Positions 1-8,255 of a DNA stretch of 43,809 bases are shown here, piece after piece; positions within the stretch are counted from its first letter, which is position 1; every line of letters starts with the position of its first letter. The notes below the pieces were generated by a model that was given only the letters and a program-made list of their open reading frames with translations, ran no database searches and had not been told where the DNA came from. A program made the translations under genes and the position numbers. Location: NCBI GenBank assembly GCA_905234845.1, contig CAJOIW010000026.1, positions 21,414 through 65,222 on the forward strand, in the 5' to 3' direction. This DNA comes from an uncultured Prevotella sp. (GTDB lineage Bacteria; Bacteroidota; Bacteroidia; Bacteroidales; Bacteroidaceae).

Positions 1-75
1 GGGGGGGCGAGCTCTGCTCGGGATGGGGCTCGGGATGGGGCTGGGGAGGGGTTGTAGGGGTTGTAAGTCGGGTTT
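1..75. repeat. G-rich repetitive intergenic tail
   Basis: This short stretch beyond the DUF4294 stop holds two near copies of CTCGGGATGGGG followed by GGGGAGGGG. The same GGGGAGGGG core recurs near 20,090-20,115 and, on the other strand, near 14,580 and 24,725. No gene is seen. It looks like one member of a dispersed C/G-rich Bacteroidetes intergenic repeat; function unknown. Confidence 0.5.
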
Positions 76-714
76 TTACAACTGTCCTGACTCTACCATG
101 AGGACTACGCGCTCGGTGAGGCGGTCGACGCCCTCGGCATCGTATTTCTTCGTCAGGCTGGCACCGAACGTCCAGGCGAAGGCCTGCCAGAAGCCGGCGC
201 GGATAGGACCCATGAAGGTTTGGATGAGCTGGTACGACGACGAGTCGCACTCGCGATAGACAAGTTTTATGAGGAGCTTGCCCTGCTGATAGGTGAGCTT
301 TTTCATGCGCGGCGTATATTCCTTGCGGATGTTCTGCTCCACGAGCCGCATGTGATCATCCTTCGCCCGTTTGTCGGGAAGGGTCTGCAACACCTCGTAG
401 GTCTCGATGATAATCCTGTTCACCTCCTTGGCGATGGGCAGCACTTTTTTCACGTTGGCTACAAGGCGGTTGTAGGCCTTCCGCTCTTTCTCGGACTTAA
501 AGACGGGCTCGGGATAGACGTAGACGGTGTTGAGCTCGGCATAGAGGATGCTGTCGCCCTCGAAGAGCGCGCGACCGGTCTTCACCATCGGCACAAACGT
601 GGGCGTGTCCATGTCGACCTCCCGCTCCTCGGGCGGAGGTGTGGGGTCGTCTTGCGCCCGCATCGGCAACGCGGCGACTACCGACAACAGGATGATCAGC
701 CAGAGATTCCTCAT
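76..714 (-). CDS. DUF4294 family exported protein
   Basis: About 212 aa when started at MRNLWLII, which begins with a hydrophobic signal-peptide-like segment ending near MRAQD. An in-frame ATG 45 nt upstream lies at or beyond the promoter -7 motif (727-734) and is therefore rejected. The middle is helical and charged (SEKERKAYNRL, NIRKEYTPRMKKLT), and the GFWQAFAWTFGASLTKKYD segment near the C-terminus looks like the conserved family core. I recognise it as the Bacteroidetes DUF4294 family, whose function is not established. The N-terminal signal suggests periplasmic or envelope location. It is transcribed divergently from the helix-hairpin-helix protein, and the two -7 motifs are about 65 bp apart. 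Confidence 0.8.
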   Translation of the reverse strand: MRNLWLIILLSVVAALPMRAQDDPTPPPEEREVDMDTPTFVPMVKTGRALFEGDSILYAELNTVYVYPEPVFKSEKERKAYNRLVANVKKVLPIAKEVNRIIIETYEVLQTLPDKRAKDDHMRLVEQNIRKEYTPRMKKLTYQQGKLLIKLVYRECDSSSYQLIQTFMGPIRAGFWQAFAWTFGASLTKKYDAEGVDRLTERVVLMVESGQL

Positions 715-726
715 CGTTTCTGTGTG

Positions 727-734
727 CAAAAATA
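727..734 (-). promoter_or_regulatory. Bacteroidetes -7 promoter motif for DUF4294 gene
   Basis: On the minus strand this reads TATTTTTG, matching the Bacteroidetes primary-sigma -7 consensus TAnnTTTG. The ATG at 714 follows after 12 nt, so the leader would be very short. Confidence 0.6.
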
Positions 735-776
735 CGCTTTTTTTCTCCACACCGCTCAAAAATCAGCGAAAAAGCC

Positions 777-807
777 TTGCTTTTTGCTTTTAATTGTGTT
801 ATTTTTG
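777..807 (+). promoter_or_regulatory. -33/-7 promoter of the HHH envelope protein
   Basis: A TTG at 777-779 is followed after 20 bp by TATTTTTG at 800-807, the expected spacing and sequence for a Bacteroidetes -33/-7 promoter. The chosen ATG (817) lies only 9 nt downstream, so the mRNA leader would be a few nucleotides. Confidence 0.7.
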
Positions 808-816
808 CAATCGTTT

Positions 817-2817
817 ATGGTTTTTCAAAGAAAAATTTACGCAATTCTACTGCTGCTTGTCTGCAGCCCGCTTGCGGCACAGATTGACGAGCGCGACGAT
901 TTTTTTGCTGTGGGTATTGACGATGACGAGGAGACGGCGGTGGCGGAAGCGCATGCCGACGTGGTGGCCGAGCTGGCCGCAAACCCCTTCAATCTGAATA
1001 CCTCTACACGTGAAGACCTTGAGCAACTGCCTTTTCTTACCGACGGGCAGATAGAGGAAATCTGCGAATACCTCTATAAATACGGCGCGATGAAGACGAC
1101 GGGCGAGCTGGCACTCATCGAGAAACTCGACCCTCTGAGCCGGCGGTTGCTCCTGCGTTGCGTCTATATCGGTGAGCCCGAGCAGAAGAAAGGATTCCCG
1201 CCGTTGAGGGATTTGCTGAAATGGGGAAAAAGCGAACTGGCTACAGCTGCCCGCATTCCCCTGTACGAGCGACACGGCGACCAGAACGGCTATCTCGGCT
1301 ACCGCTACCGACACTGGCTGCGCTACACCTTCGCGGCAGGGCAATATCTGCGAATAGGCCTTGTCGGCGCTCAAGATGCCGGCGAGCCCTTCTTCGCTGG
1401 GAACAACCGTATGGGCTACGACCACTATTCGTTCTACCTCGCACTGGCAAAAACGGGACGGATAAAACAGCTTGTCGCCGGGCGTTATCGGCTACGTTTC
1501 GGCATGGGACTCGCCATGAACAACGATTTCGGCTTCGGCAAGCTCGCCACGCTCTCCACGCTCGGACGCTCGGCCAACACCATACGCCCCCATTCCTCAC
1601 GTTCCTCGGCCAACTATTTACAAGGTATTGCCTCGACGGTCACACTGGCAAGAGGACTCGACGTGACGGGGTTCCTGTCGTATCGGAGAATTGACGCCAC
1701 AAGGGTAAAGAACAGCGAAGCCGTGAGCACCATCCGTACCGACGGATATCATCGCACAAAGACAGAGATGAGCTACAAAGAAAACACTGCGCAGACCATT
1801 GGAGGAGGAAACTTGTCTTTCTCAAATGGCAAATTCTCCCTCGGAGCCACTGCCTTCTATACCTCGCTCAACCGAATGCTTCAACCCGACACGCGACAGC
1901 GATACCGACAACACTACCCGCAGGGCAACCGCTTCTGGAACGCCAGCATCAGCTATGGCTACCGCTCACACCGGCTGCAGATTGCCGGCGAGACCGCCAC
2001 AGGCGACTGCCACGCCATAGCCACACTCAACACCATCGCATGGCAGGCTGCCGACAACCTCGACATCATGCTCCTGCAACGCTTTTACAGTTATAAATAC
2101 CATTCGCTCTTCTCCCAGAGTTTCGCCGACGGAAGCCGTGTGCAGAACGAGAGCGGCATCTATCTCGGAGCCACATGGCGACCTCTGCGAACGCTCTCCA
2201 TCATGGCCTATACCGATTTTTCCTATCATCCCTGGGACCAATACCAGATAATGGCCGGGGCTCACTCGTGGGATAATCTCGTATCAGCCACATGGCAGAG
2301 AAAAGACTGGACACTTGCGGCCCACTACCGACTACGGCTGCGCGAACGTAACAACGCCGACGACACCGCTTTGGAATGGCGCACTGAGCAGCGGGCACGA
2401 CTCTCAGCAAGTTGGCAAGACCGCTCTTGGCAAGCAGCCGCACAGGCCGACATCGCCCATGTAAGCCAAGACGAGGCAAGCCTCGGCTATATGCTCACCA
2501 CGCGTGTAAGCTACCTCTACCGCCGATTGCACTCCACGATACTGCTGGGCTACTTCAACACCCACGACTACGACTCGCGTCTCTATACCTACGAGCCCGG
2601 TCTGCGCTATGAGTACACCTTCCCCTCATACTATGGAGAGGGCATCCGCTATGCCTTCCTGCTCCGTGCCGACATCAACCGGCAGCGACGGCTCACCGGC
2701 ATTGCCAAGATAGCATGCACCAAGTATTTCGACCGCGACCACATATCATCCTCCTACCAACAGATAGACCACTCCTCAAAAACCGACATCGACCTGCAAA
2801 TAGTCTGGAGATTCTAA
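817..2817 (+). CDS. Helix-hairpin-helix domain protein with beta-rich C-terminus
   Basis: 666 aa from MVFQRKIY. The reading frame stays open far upstream, but only this ATG is followed by a signal peptide (hydrophobic run ending LAAQ) and lies just after a promoter. Residues about 45-115 carry a helix-hairpin-helix/ComEA-like domain (NPFNLNTSTREDLEQLP, then FLTDGQIEEI). The remaining roughly 500 residues are rich in alternating aromatic/polar segments such as LGYRYRHWLRYTF and end in LQIVWRF, a terminal aromatic typical of outer-membrane barrels. Bacteroidetes have many such HHH-plus-barrel proteins of unknown role. I infer an outer-membrane protein; a DNA-related function is unlikely given the signal peptide. 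Confidence 0.75.
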   Translation: MVFQRKIYAILLLLVCSPLAAQIDERDDFFAVGIDDDEETAVAEAHADVVAELAANPFNLNTSTREDLEQLPFLTDGQIEEICEYLYKYGAMKTTGELALIEKLDPLSRRLLLRCVYIGEPEQKKGFPPLRDLLKWGKSELATAARIPLYERHGDQNGYLGYRYRHWLRYTFAAGQYLRIGLVGAQDAGEPFFAGNNRMGYDHYSFYLALAKTGRIKQLVAGRYRLRFGMGLAMNNDFGFGKLATLSTLGRSANTIRPHSSRSSANYLQGIASTVTLARGLDVTGFLSYRRIDATRVKNSEAVSTIRTDGYHRTKTEMSYKENTAQTIGGGNLSFSNGKFSLGATAFYTSLNRMLQPDTRQRYRQHYPQGNRFWNASISYGYRSHRLQIAGETATGDCHAIATLNTIAWQAADNLDIMLLQRFYSYKYHSLFSQSFADGSRVQNESGIYLGATWRPLRTLSIMAYTDFSYHPWDQYQIMAGAHSWDNLVSATWQRKDWTLAAHYRLRLRERNNADDTALEWRTEQRARLSASWQDRSWQAAAQADIAHVSQDEASLGYMLTTRVSYLYRRLHSTILLGYFNTHDYDSRLYTYEPGLRYEYTFPSYYGEGIRYAFLLRADINRQRRLTGIAKIACTKYFDRDHISSSYQQIDHSSKTDIDLQIVWRF

Positions 2818-2895
2818 TACCGGGCACATACCGCCTCACCCTCGCATACAAGGAAAACGTGTGTGGCGAGATGGCTGAAAATAAGCAACATTATG

Positions 2896-2951
2896 AAAGA
2901 CCGTTTTTCGGAAGAAATTCCCTAGGGAATTTCTTCCGAAAAACGGTCTTT
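2896..2951. terminator. Perfect 56-bp palindrome between convergent genes
   Basis: Two 28-bp arms are perfectly complementary with no spacer (centre CCTAGG), starting AAAGACCG and ending CGGTCTTT. It lies between the convergent HHH gene and korB and could terminate transcription from both sides, although it is much longer than an ordinary intrinsic terminator. A second perfect palindrome, CGAAAGCTAGCTTTCG, follows at 2959-2974. Both motifs resemble parts of the larger repeats at 9.6 and 21.1 kb, so this may be a member of that family. Confidence 0.7.
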
Positions 2952-3017
2952 TACAAGCCGAAAGCTAGCTTTCGTTTTCTGATAGATTATTTACAGATCG
3001 TTGACACGGGAACCCGT

Positions 3018-4031
3018 TCACGATGCCTTCACCTCCCACGTGTCGTTGGTCAGGAGAAGCTCCTCGAAGTTGTGATATTTCTTCTTGGCAGCGACTTCTT
3101 CTATCTGCGCGTAAACGGCATCGTTGTAAGTGGGCGCCTCAACGTCGCGTATCACACCGAGGGCTACAGGGAAACCGTCTTCGGGCGACATCATGGCGAG
3201 CTTCGTCTGCAGGGTGTTATCCTGACAGTGGGCATCATGGACAAGTACATCGTCGAGCGTGTAGCCATTCTGTCCGATGGTGACCACCTTCAGACCAAAG
3301 CCCTCCTGCACAAGCCCATACTCGTTGTTGGCTCCGAAGGTAAGCTTCTCGCCGTGACGCACGTAGATGGCATTCTTCTGCCGCTCCTCTTTCTTATAGA
3401 CTACGTCGTGGCAGCCATCGTTAAAAATCACGCAGTTCTGAAGAATCTCACACACGGAGGCTCCTTTGTGGGCATGGGCGGCCTTGAGCACGTCGACTGT
3501 TCCGGTGGCATCGGTGGCCACGGCACGAGCGAAGAAATTCCCGCGGGCACCAAAGCACAGCTCAGCAGGACGGAACGGGTCTTCGACAGTACCATAGGGC
3601 GACGACTTCGAGACGAAACCACGCGGCGAGGTCGGCGAGTACTGTCCTTTGGTCAGTCCGTAGATGCGGTTGTTGAGCAGGATGATATTGATGTCGATAT
3701 TGCGTCGCATGGCATGAATGAAGTGGTTTCCGCCAATGGCAAGACCGTCGCCATCACCGCTTACCTGCCATACGGTGAGCGCGGGGTTGACCACCTTCAC
3801 GCCTGTGGCAATGGCTGCCGCACGACCATGAATGGTTTGCATGGCATAGGTGTTCACATAATAAGGCAGACGGCTCGAACAGCCAATGCCTGAGATGACA
3901 GCCGTCTCATGGGGCGCCACGCCAACCTCCGCCATCGCCTTGTGCAGCGAGGCCAGAAAGAAATGGTCACCACATCCCGGACACCACCGCGGCTGCCCCT
4001 TCTTAAAATCTTGAATACTGAAATTACTCAT
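3018..4031 (-). CDS. korB: 2-oxoacid:ferredoxin oxidoreductase, beta subunit
   Basis: 337 aa, typical length for KorB/ForB-type beta subunits. It binds thiamine pyrophosphate: the GDGDGLAIGGNHFIHA and NNRIYGLTKGQYSPT segments (about residues 92-130) are the ThDP/Mg motif. The N-terminal WCPGCGDH and GIGCSSR cysteines fit the 4Fe-4S ligands. With KorA it would oxidatively decarboxylate a 2-oxoacid (2-oxoglutarate most likely) to the acyl-CoA while reducing ferredoxin, in the cytoplasm. The substrate is inferred from family similarity only. It is separated from korA by an intervening GxxExxY gene, although the two subunits are normally adjacent. Confidence 0.92.
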   Translation of the reverse strand: MSNFSIQDFKKGQPRWCPGCGDHFFLASLHKAMAEVGVAPHETAVISGIGCSSRLPYYVNTYAMQTIHGRAAAIATGVKVVNPALTVWQVSGDGDGLAIGGNHFIHAMRRNIDINIILLNNRIYGLTKGQYSPTSPRGFVSKSSPYGTVEDPFRPAELCFGARGNFFARAVATDATGTVDVLKAAHAHKGASVCEILQNCVIFNDGCHDVVYKKEERQKNAIYVRHGEKLTFGANNEYGLVQEGFGLKVVTIGQNGYTLDDVLVHDAHCQDNTLQTKLAMMSPEDGFPVALGVIRDVEAPTYNDAVYAQIEEVAAKKKYHNFEELLLTNDTWEVKAS

Positions 4032-4051
4032 ATTTTTATTTATTATTTTCT

Positions 4052-4079
4052 ACAACGAATTGAAACGAATTCAACGAAA
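4052..4079 (+). repeat. Inverted repeat, korB side of GxxExxY gene
   Basis: ACAACGAATT followed by two further ACGAA-type units. It is an imperfect inverted match to 4493-4522 on the other side of the GxxExxY gene. It lies 20 nt upstream of the korB start. Confidence 0.6.
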
Positions 4080-4097
4080 TATTAATTATCACATAAG

Positions 4098-4481
4098 TTA
4101 ATCTACAGGAAATCTTTCATATACAAGTGAGGATTCTCCGAAGTTGATGAGTAGTGAGAGCTTAAACCCCGCTACTTTGGCATAGTTTATAGCCTGTGAG
4201 CGATGAACATCATCGAGTTCTTTCAACGCTTTCAGCTCAACTATGATTTTATCATAGCAGATGAAATCAGGAATATATGTGCCAGTAAGAGTTATTCCTT
4301 TATAGCTGGCATGGAGTTCCATTTCGCGTACAAAAGGAATATTTTGTTCGCGAAGTTCTATGGCTAATGCATCCTGATAGACTTTCTCAGAAAACCCCGG
4401 ACCTAAGAGTCGGTGCACTTGCATTGCTGCACCTATTATATTATATGACTCTTCCGCATATCTCCATTTTTTTCCTTCCAT
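4098..4481 (-). CDS. GxxExxY family protein
   Basis: 127 aa, usual size. The signature GFSEKVY (G-x-x-E-x-x-Y) follows a typical MQVHRLLGP segment, and YIPDFICYDKIIVELKAL looks like the D...ExK core of a PD-(D/E)xK nuclease fold. The cellular role of the family is not established. The gene sits between korA and korB on the same strand, where no gene is expected. It is flanked by inverted ACGAATT-rich repeats (4052-4079 and 4493-4522), the right one starting next to the korA stop. I infer a small mobile cassette that entered the kor operon without breaking either gene. Confidence 0.88.
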   Translation of the reverse strand: MEGKKWRYAEESYNIIGAAMQVHRLLGPGFSEKVYQDALAIELREQNIPFVREMELHASYKGITLTGTYIPDFICYDKIIVELKALKELDDVHRSQAINYAKVAGFKLSLLINFGESSLVYERFPVD

Positions 4482-4492
4482 TATCTGAAAGT

Positions 4493-4522
4493 CTATTCGT
4501 TTAATTCGTCTAAATTCGTTGT
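4493..4522 (-). repeat. Inverted repeat, korA side of GxxExxY gene
   Basis: On the minus strand this reads ACAACGAATTTAGACGAATT and continues with AAACGAA, matching the repeat at 4052-4079. It begins 1 nt after the korA stop codon. Confidence 0.6.
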
Positions 4523-4523
4523 T

Positions 4524-6368
4524 TTATATTAACGATTTGAAATTAGCAACCAGTCGTTCGACGGCGAAGGGTTGACCCTGCACCTCGTTGAACTGCAACG
4601 GTGTGAAACCGTCGACCTTGCTGCGCAGATAAGCCGCAAGCTGTCCGAGGTTTTGTTCGGCAACGACAACCTTTTTGTAGCGGAGGAGCACCTCGGCGGT
4701 GTTCTTCGGCAGGGGGTTGATGTAGCTGAACTGTACGAGAGCTACCTTGTGTCCCTGCTTGCGCAACTCGTCCATGGCCGAGTGCAGATGACCGAAGGTA
4801 GAGCCGAAGCCCACTATAAGCAAGTCGGCATCGTCTTTGTCGCCCAGCACCTCAAGATCGGGTACGGCAATGCGGTCAATCTTCTCCTGACGCACACGCA
4901 CCATTGCATCGTGATTCTCGGGATTCGTTGAGATGGCTCCTGTTCGACCGTCTTTCTCCAGTCCGCCGAGGATATGCTGGAAGCCTTCCTGTCCAGGTAC
5001 GGCCCAGTAACGCACCTTCGTCTCGGGGTCACGCTGATAGGGCGTGTAGCCGTCGGCCATGTCGGGAGTGACGCGATGCGGCTGTATCTCGGGCAGCTCA
5101 TCCATCTTCGGCAACCGCCATGCCGACGAGCCGTTAGCGATAAACGCGTCGGTGAGCAGAACGACAGGCGTGAGATGTTCGAGCGCCATCTTCGCGGCCA
5201 TGTAGGCCTTGTCGAAGCAGTCGGTGGGACTGGTGGCAGCGATGACGGGCATGGGACTCTCGCCGTTGCGTCCGTAGAGCACCTGTAAGAGGTCGGTCTG
5301 TTCGCTCTTTGTGGGCAGACCGGTGGAGGGGCCTCCGCGCTGCACGTCGATGACCACGAGCGGCAGCTCGTCGATGACGGCGAGGTTCATGGCCTCGCTC
5401 TTCAGGCAGATGCCCGGTCCTGAGGTCGATGTGGCGGCCAGGGCTCCGGCAAACGATGCGCCGATGGCCGAGGCACAGCCGGCAATCTCGTCTTCGCACT
5501 GCACGGTGATGACACCCATCGACTTGTGTTTAGCCAGTTCGTGCAGGATGTCGGTGGCTGGTGTGATGGGATAGGAGCCGAGGAAGAGACGCAGGCCGGC
5601 CTTCTCGGCAGCAGCCATCAGACCGTAGGCTGTCGCCTTGTTGCCGGTAATGTCCATATAGCGGCCCGGCACCTTATGGGTCGACTCGATGCGGTAGGTG
5701 TTGGGCACGGAGGCGTGCACGTTGTGACCGTAGTCGTAGCCTGCACGCACCACGCGGATGTTGCTCTCTGCGACGGCCGGCTTCTTGGCAAACTTCTCGC
5801 GCAGGAAGTTGTCGACCAGCGACAGGTCGCGGTTGAAGAGCCAGCACACCAGACCGAGGGCGAACATGTTGCGGCTCTTGAGCTTCACCTTGTTGTCGAG
5901 GTCGGTGTCGGCCAGACAGTCTTTCACCATTTGTGTGATGGGGCAGGCGATGACTGTGTCGGGGTCGATGCCCAGCTCGGCCAGATAGTCGGGATTCTCA
6001 ATCTGCGCCTTCTTCAGGTCGTTAGGGCCGAACGAGTCGGTGTCGATGATAACCGTAGCGCCAGGCTTGGCATAGCGGTACTGCGTCTTCAGCGCAGCGG
6101 CGTTCATAGCCACGAGCACGTCGCACTTGTCGCCTGGTGTGAGAGCCACACCTTCGCTGATGTGTACCTGAAAGCCACTGACACCCGTGAGCGACCCTTG
6201 CGGGGCGCGGATGTCGGCGGGATAGTCGGGGAACGTCGAGATGCCGTTGCCCACCGTTGCCGAGATAGTCGAGAAAATGTTTCCTGCAAGCTGCATTCCG
6301 TCGCCGGAGTCACCGCTGAAACGAACAACCACCTCTTTCAATTCTTTTACTTCAAGTTGTTCATCCAT
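4524..6368 (-). CDS. korA: 2-oxoacid:ferredoxin oxidoreductase, fused gamma-alpha subunit
   Basis: 614 aa, consistent with the fused gamma+alpha KorA form. Residues about 10-190 are the gamma domain (VVRFSGDSGDGMQLAG). Residues about 245-420 are the pyrimidine-binding alpha domain (LGSYPITPATDILHELA, STSGPGICLKSEAMNLAV, QRGGPSTGLPT), and the C-terminal part is the transketolase-C-like domain. It pairs with KorB in ferredoxin-dependent 2-oxoacid oxidation, generating low-potential electrons and acyl-CoA in an anaerobe. It is preceded by the GlsB-like gene (33-nt gap) and may be co-transcribed with it and cysS. Confidence 0.93.
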   Translation of the reverse strand: MDEQLEVKELKEVVVRFSGDSGDGMQLAGNIFSTISATVGNGISTFPDYPADIRAPQGSLTGVSGFQVHISEGVALTPGDKCDVLVAMNAAALKTQYRYAKPGATVIIDTDSFGPNDLKKAQIENPDYLAELGIDPDTVIACPITQMVKDCLADTDLDNKVKLKSRNMFALGLVCWLFNRDLSLVDNFLREKFAKKPAVAESNIRVVRAGYDYGHNVHASVPNTYRIESTHKVPGRYMDITGNKATAYGLMAAAEKAGLRLFLGSYPITPATDILHELAKHKSMGVITVQCEDEIAGCASAIGASFAGALAATSTSGPGICLKSEAMNLAVIDELPLVVIDVQRGGPSTGLPTKSEQTDLLQVLYGRNGESPMPVIAATSPTDCFDKAYMAAKMALEHLTPVVLLTDAFIANGSSAWRLPKMDELPEIQPHRVTPDMADGYTPYQRDPETKVRYWAVPGQEGFQHILGGLEKDGRTGAISTNPENHDAMVRVRQEKIDRIAVPDLEVLGDKDDADLLIVGFGSTFGHLHSAMDELRKQGHKVALVQFSYINPLPKNTAEVLLRYKKVVVAEQNLGQLAAYLRSKVDGFTPLQFNEVQGQPFAVERLVANFKSLI

Positions 6369-6401
6369 AACTTTTTACCTTTATATTGAAGATTGTTTAT
6401 C

Positions 6402-6644
6402 TCAATGTTTGAAGAGCGATGCTACCCATAAGATAAGCACAGCACCGATGATGGCAGTTCCTATCTGTCCGATAAGTCCGCCCCATTCGATACCACATAC
6501 TTCGAGCGCTTTACCGCCGATAACACCACCGACGATACCGAGCACAATGTTAAGCAGGCAGCCATAGCCTTTTCCTTTCATGATTTTACCTGCGAGAAAA
6601 CCTGCAATACATCCTATGATGATTGAACCTACTAATCCTTCCAT
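6402..6644 (-). CDS. GlsB/YeaQ/YmgE-type small membrane protein
   Basis: 80 aa with three hydrophobic, glycine-rich segments: IIIGCIAGFLAGKIMKG, LLNIVLGIVGGVIGGKAL and LIGQIGTAIIGAVLILWVASLF. This is the pattern of the transglycosylase-associated/GlsB family of inner-membrane stress proteins, whose precise role is unknown. It lies 26 nt downstream of cysS and 33 nt upstream of korA, so transcription with both neighbours is likely. Confidence 0.9.
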   Translation of the reverse strand: MEGLVGSIIIGCIAGFLAGKIMKGKGYGCLLNIVLGIVGGVIGGKALEVCGIEWGGLIGQIGTAIIGAVLILWVASLFKH

Positions 6645-6670
6645 TCTAAAATATCAGTTAAAGTAAATTT

Positions 6671-8164
6671 TTATAATTTCCACACCGCACCATCCTTAGT
6701 GTCTTTTACTTCGAACCCGAGTCGGGCCAGCTCGTCGCGAATACGGTCGCTGGTTGCCCAGTCTTTGGCGGCCTTGGCCTTGGCGCGCAGGTCGAGCACC
6801 ATGTCGACAACGGCTCCGAAAGCCTCCTCGCGCTTTTCTCTTTCCTCTCCTCTCTCCTCATTCCGCTCTTTCAGTCCAAGAATATCGAAAGCGAAGAGGT
6901 GCATCACCTCGGTGAGCTCTTCCAGTCCTTCCTGGCAGATCTCGGTCTCGCCAGCCATAATCTTGTTGATGAGCGTGCAGGCTTCGAAGAGGTTTGCGAT
7001 GACAAGTTGTGTGGCCAAGTCGTCGTTCATCGCGTCGTAGCAACGCTGCCGCAGCTTGCTCACCAGATTCCTTGTCTCTATGCTACAATCGTCGGCAAGG
7101 GGCAAACGCTTGAGGGTGTCGATGGCGTTCATGAGTTTCTCCAATCCCTTCTGCGCGGCCACGAGTGCCTCATCGGAGAAATCGACCGTTGAACGATAGT
7201 GTGCCGAGAGGATGAAGAAACGGATGGTCATGGGCGAGAACGGCTGTGAGAGCAGCGGATGGTCGCCCGTGAAGAATTGTTCGAGCGTGATAAAGTTGTT
7301 ATACGACTTTCCCATCTTCTTGCCCGCGATGGTAATCATGTTGTTGTGCATCCAGTATTTCACCATCGGCTCGCCCTGTGCGGCCACAGCCTGCGCAATC
7401 TCGCACTCGTGGTGCGGGAAGACGAGGTCGAGACCACCACCGTGAATGTCGAACTGCCTACCGAGATACTTCCTTCCCATGGCCGTACACTCACAGTGCC
7501 AGCCGGGGAACCCGTCGCTCCAGGGCGACGGCCAGCGCATGATATGCTCGGGTGCGGCCTTCTTCCACAAGGCGAAGTCGGCCTGATTGTGTTTCTCGCC
7601 GATACCCGCCAGCTCACGGCTCTCATCTTTGATATTCTCAAGAGAGCGACCCGACAGAATGCCGTACTGATGTTTCTTGTTATAGGCCTCGATGTCGAAA
7701 TACACCGAGCCGTTCGACTCGTAGGCGAAACCATTGTCGAGAATTTCCCTGACAAGCTCCTCCTGCTCGATGATATGTCCCGAGGCGTGCGGTTCGATAG
7801 ACGGCGGCAACACACCCAGTGCGTCCATCGCCTCGTGATAGCGGCGCGTATAGTGCTGTGCTATCTCCATCGGCTCCACCTCTTCGAGCCGAGCCTTCTT
7901 GGCAATCTTGTCCTCGCCCTCATCTGCATCGTGCTCCAAGTGACCCACATCGGTGATGTTACGCACGTAGCGCACCTTGTAGCCCAGATGGCGCAGGTAG
8001 CGGAAGAGCACGTCGAACGTGATGGCCGGACGGGCATGTCCGAGATGGGGGTCGCCATAGACCGTAGGGCCGCATACATACATACCCACGTGGGGCGCAT
8101 TCAACGGCTCAAAGCGCTCCTTCTGACGATGGAGCGTATTGTAGATTAAGAGTTTCTGTTCCAT
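6671..8164 (-). CDS. cysS: Cysteinyl-tRNA synthetase
   Basis: 497 aa class I aminoacyl-tRNA synthetase, charging tRNA-Cys in the cytoplasm. The HIGH-type motif is HLGH at residues 40-43. The KMSKS-type motif reads KMGKS ([11 protein letters not shown]), an accepted variant. Zinc ligands fit C31 ([10 protein letters not shown]), the Cys of [10 protein letters not shown] and the HHE of [10 protein letters not shown]. The C-terminal DALR-like helical region contains a charged insert ([15 protein letters not shown]). A -7 motif (8197-8204) lies upstream with about a 26-nt leader. Confidence 0.96.
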   Translation of the reverse strand: MEQKLLIYNTLHRQKERFEPLNAPHVGMYVCGPTVYGDPHLGHARPAITFDVLFRYLRHLGYKVRYVRNITDVGHLEHDADEGEDKIAKKARLEEVEPMEIAQHYTRRYHEAMDALGVLPPSIEPHASGHIIEQEELVREILDNGFAYESNGSVYFDIEAYNKKHQYGILSGRSLENIKDESRELAGIGEKHNQADFALWKKAAPEHIMRWPSPWSDGFPGWHCECTAMGRKYLGRQFDIHGGGLDLVFPHHECEIAQAVAAQGEPMVKYWMHNNMITIAGKKMGKSYNNFITLEQFFTGDHPLLSQPFSPMTIRFFILSAHYRSTVDFSDEALVAAQKGLEKLMNAIDTLKRLPLADDCSIETRNLVSKLRQRCYDAMNDDLATQLVIANLFEACTLINKIMAGETEICQEGLEELTEVMHLFAFDILGLKERNEERGEEREKREEAFGAVVDMVLDLRAKAKAAKDWATSDRIRDELARLGFEVKDTKDGAVWKL

Positions 8165-8196
8165 AACGGTGGTGGTAAAAAAATGATTTCAACTTG

Positions 8197-8204
8197 CAAA
8201 GGTA
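8197..8204 (-). promoter_or_regulatory. -7 promoter motif for cysS
   Basis: Minus strand TACCTTTG matches TAnnTTTG. It is the only clear promoter found for the cysS-glsB-korA-GxxExxY-korB run. Confidence 0.6.
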
Positions 8205-8255
8205 CGAAAATTCCGATTAAGTGAAAAGAAAAGTAATAGATTTCTTTTCTCTTTT

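Noticed and set aside
220..816. N-terminal extension of the HHH protein frame
   Set aside because: Antisense to DUF4294; the signal peptide and promoter place the start at 817.
2715..3893. 392-codon plus-strand ORF
   Set aside because: Runs from inside the HHH gene through the terminator palindrome and antisense through korB; not a real gene.
5526..6389. 287-codon plus-strand ORF
   Set aside because: Antisense shadow of korA.
7259..8149. 296-codon plus-strand ORF
   Set aside because: Antisense shadow of cysS.
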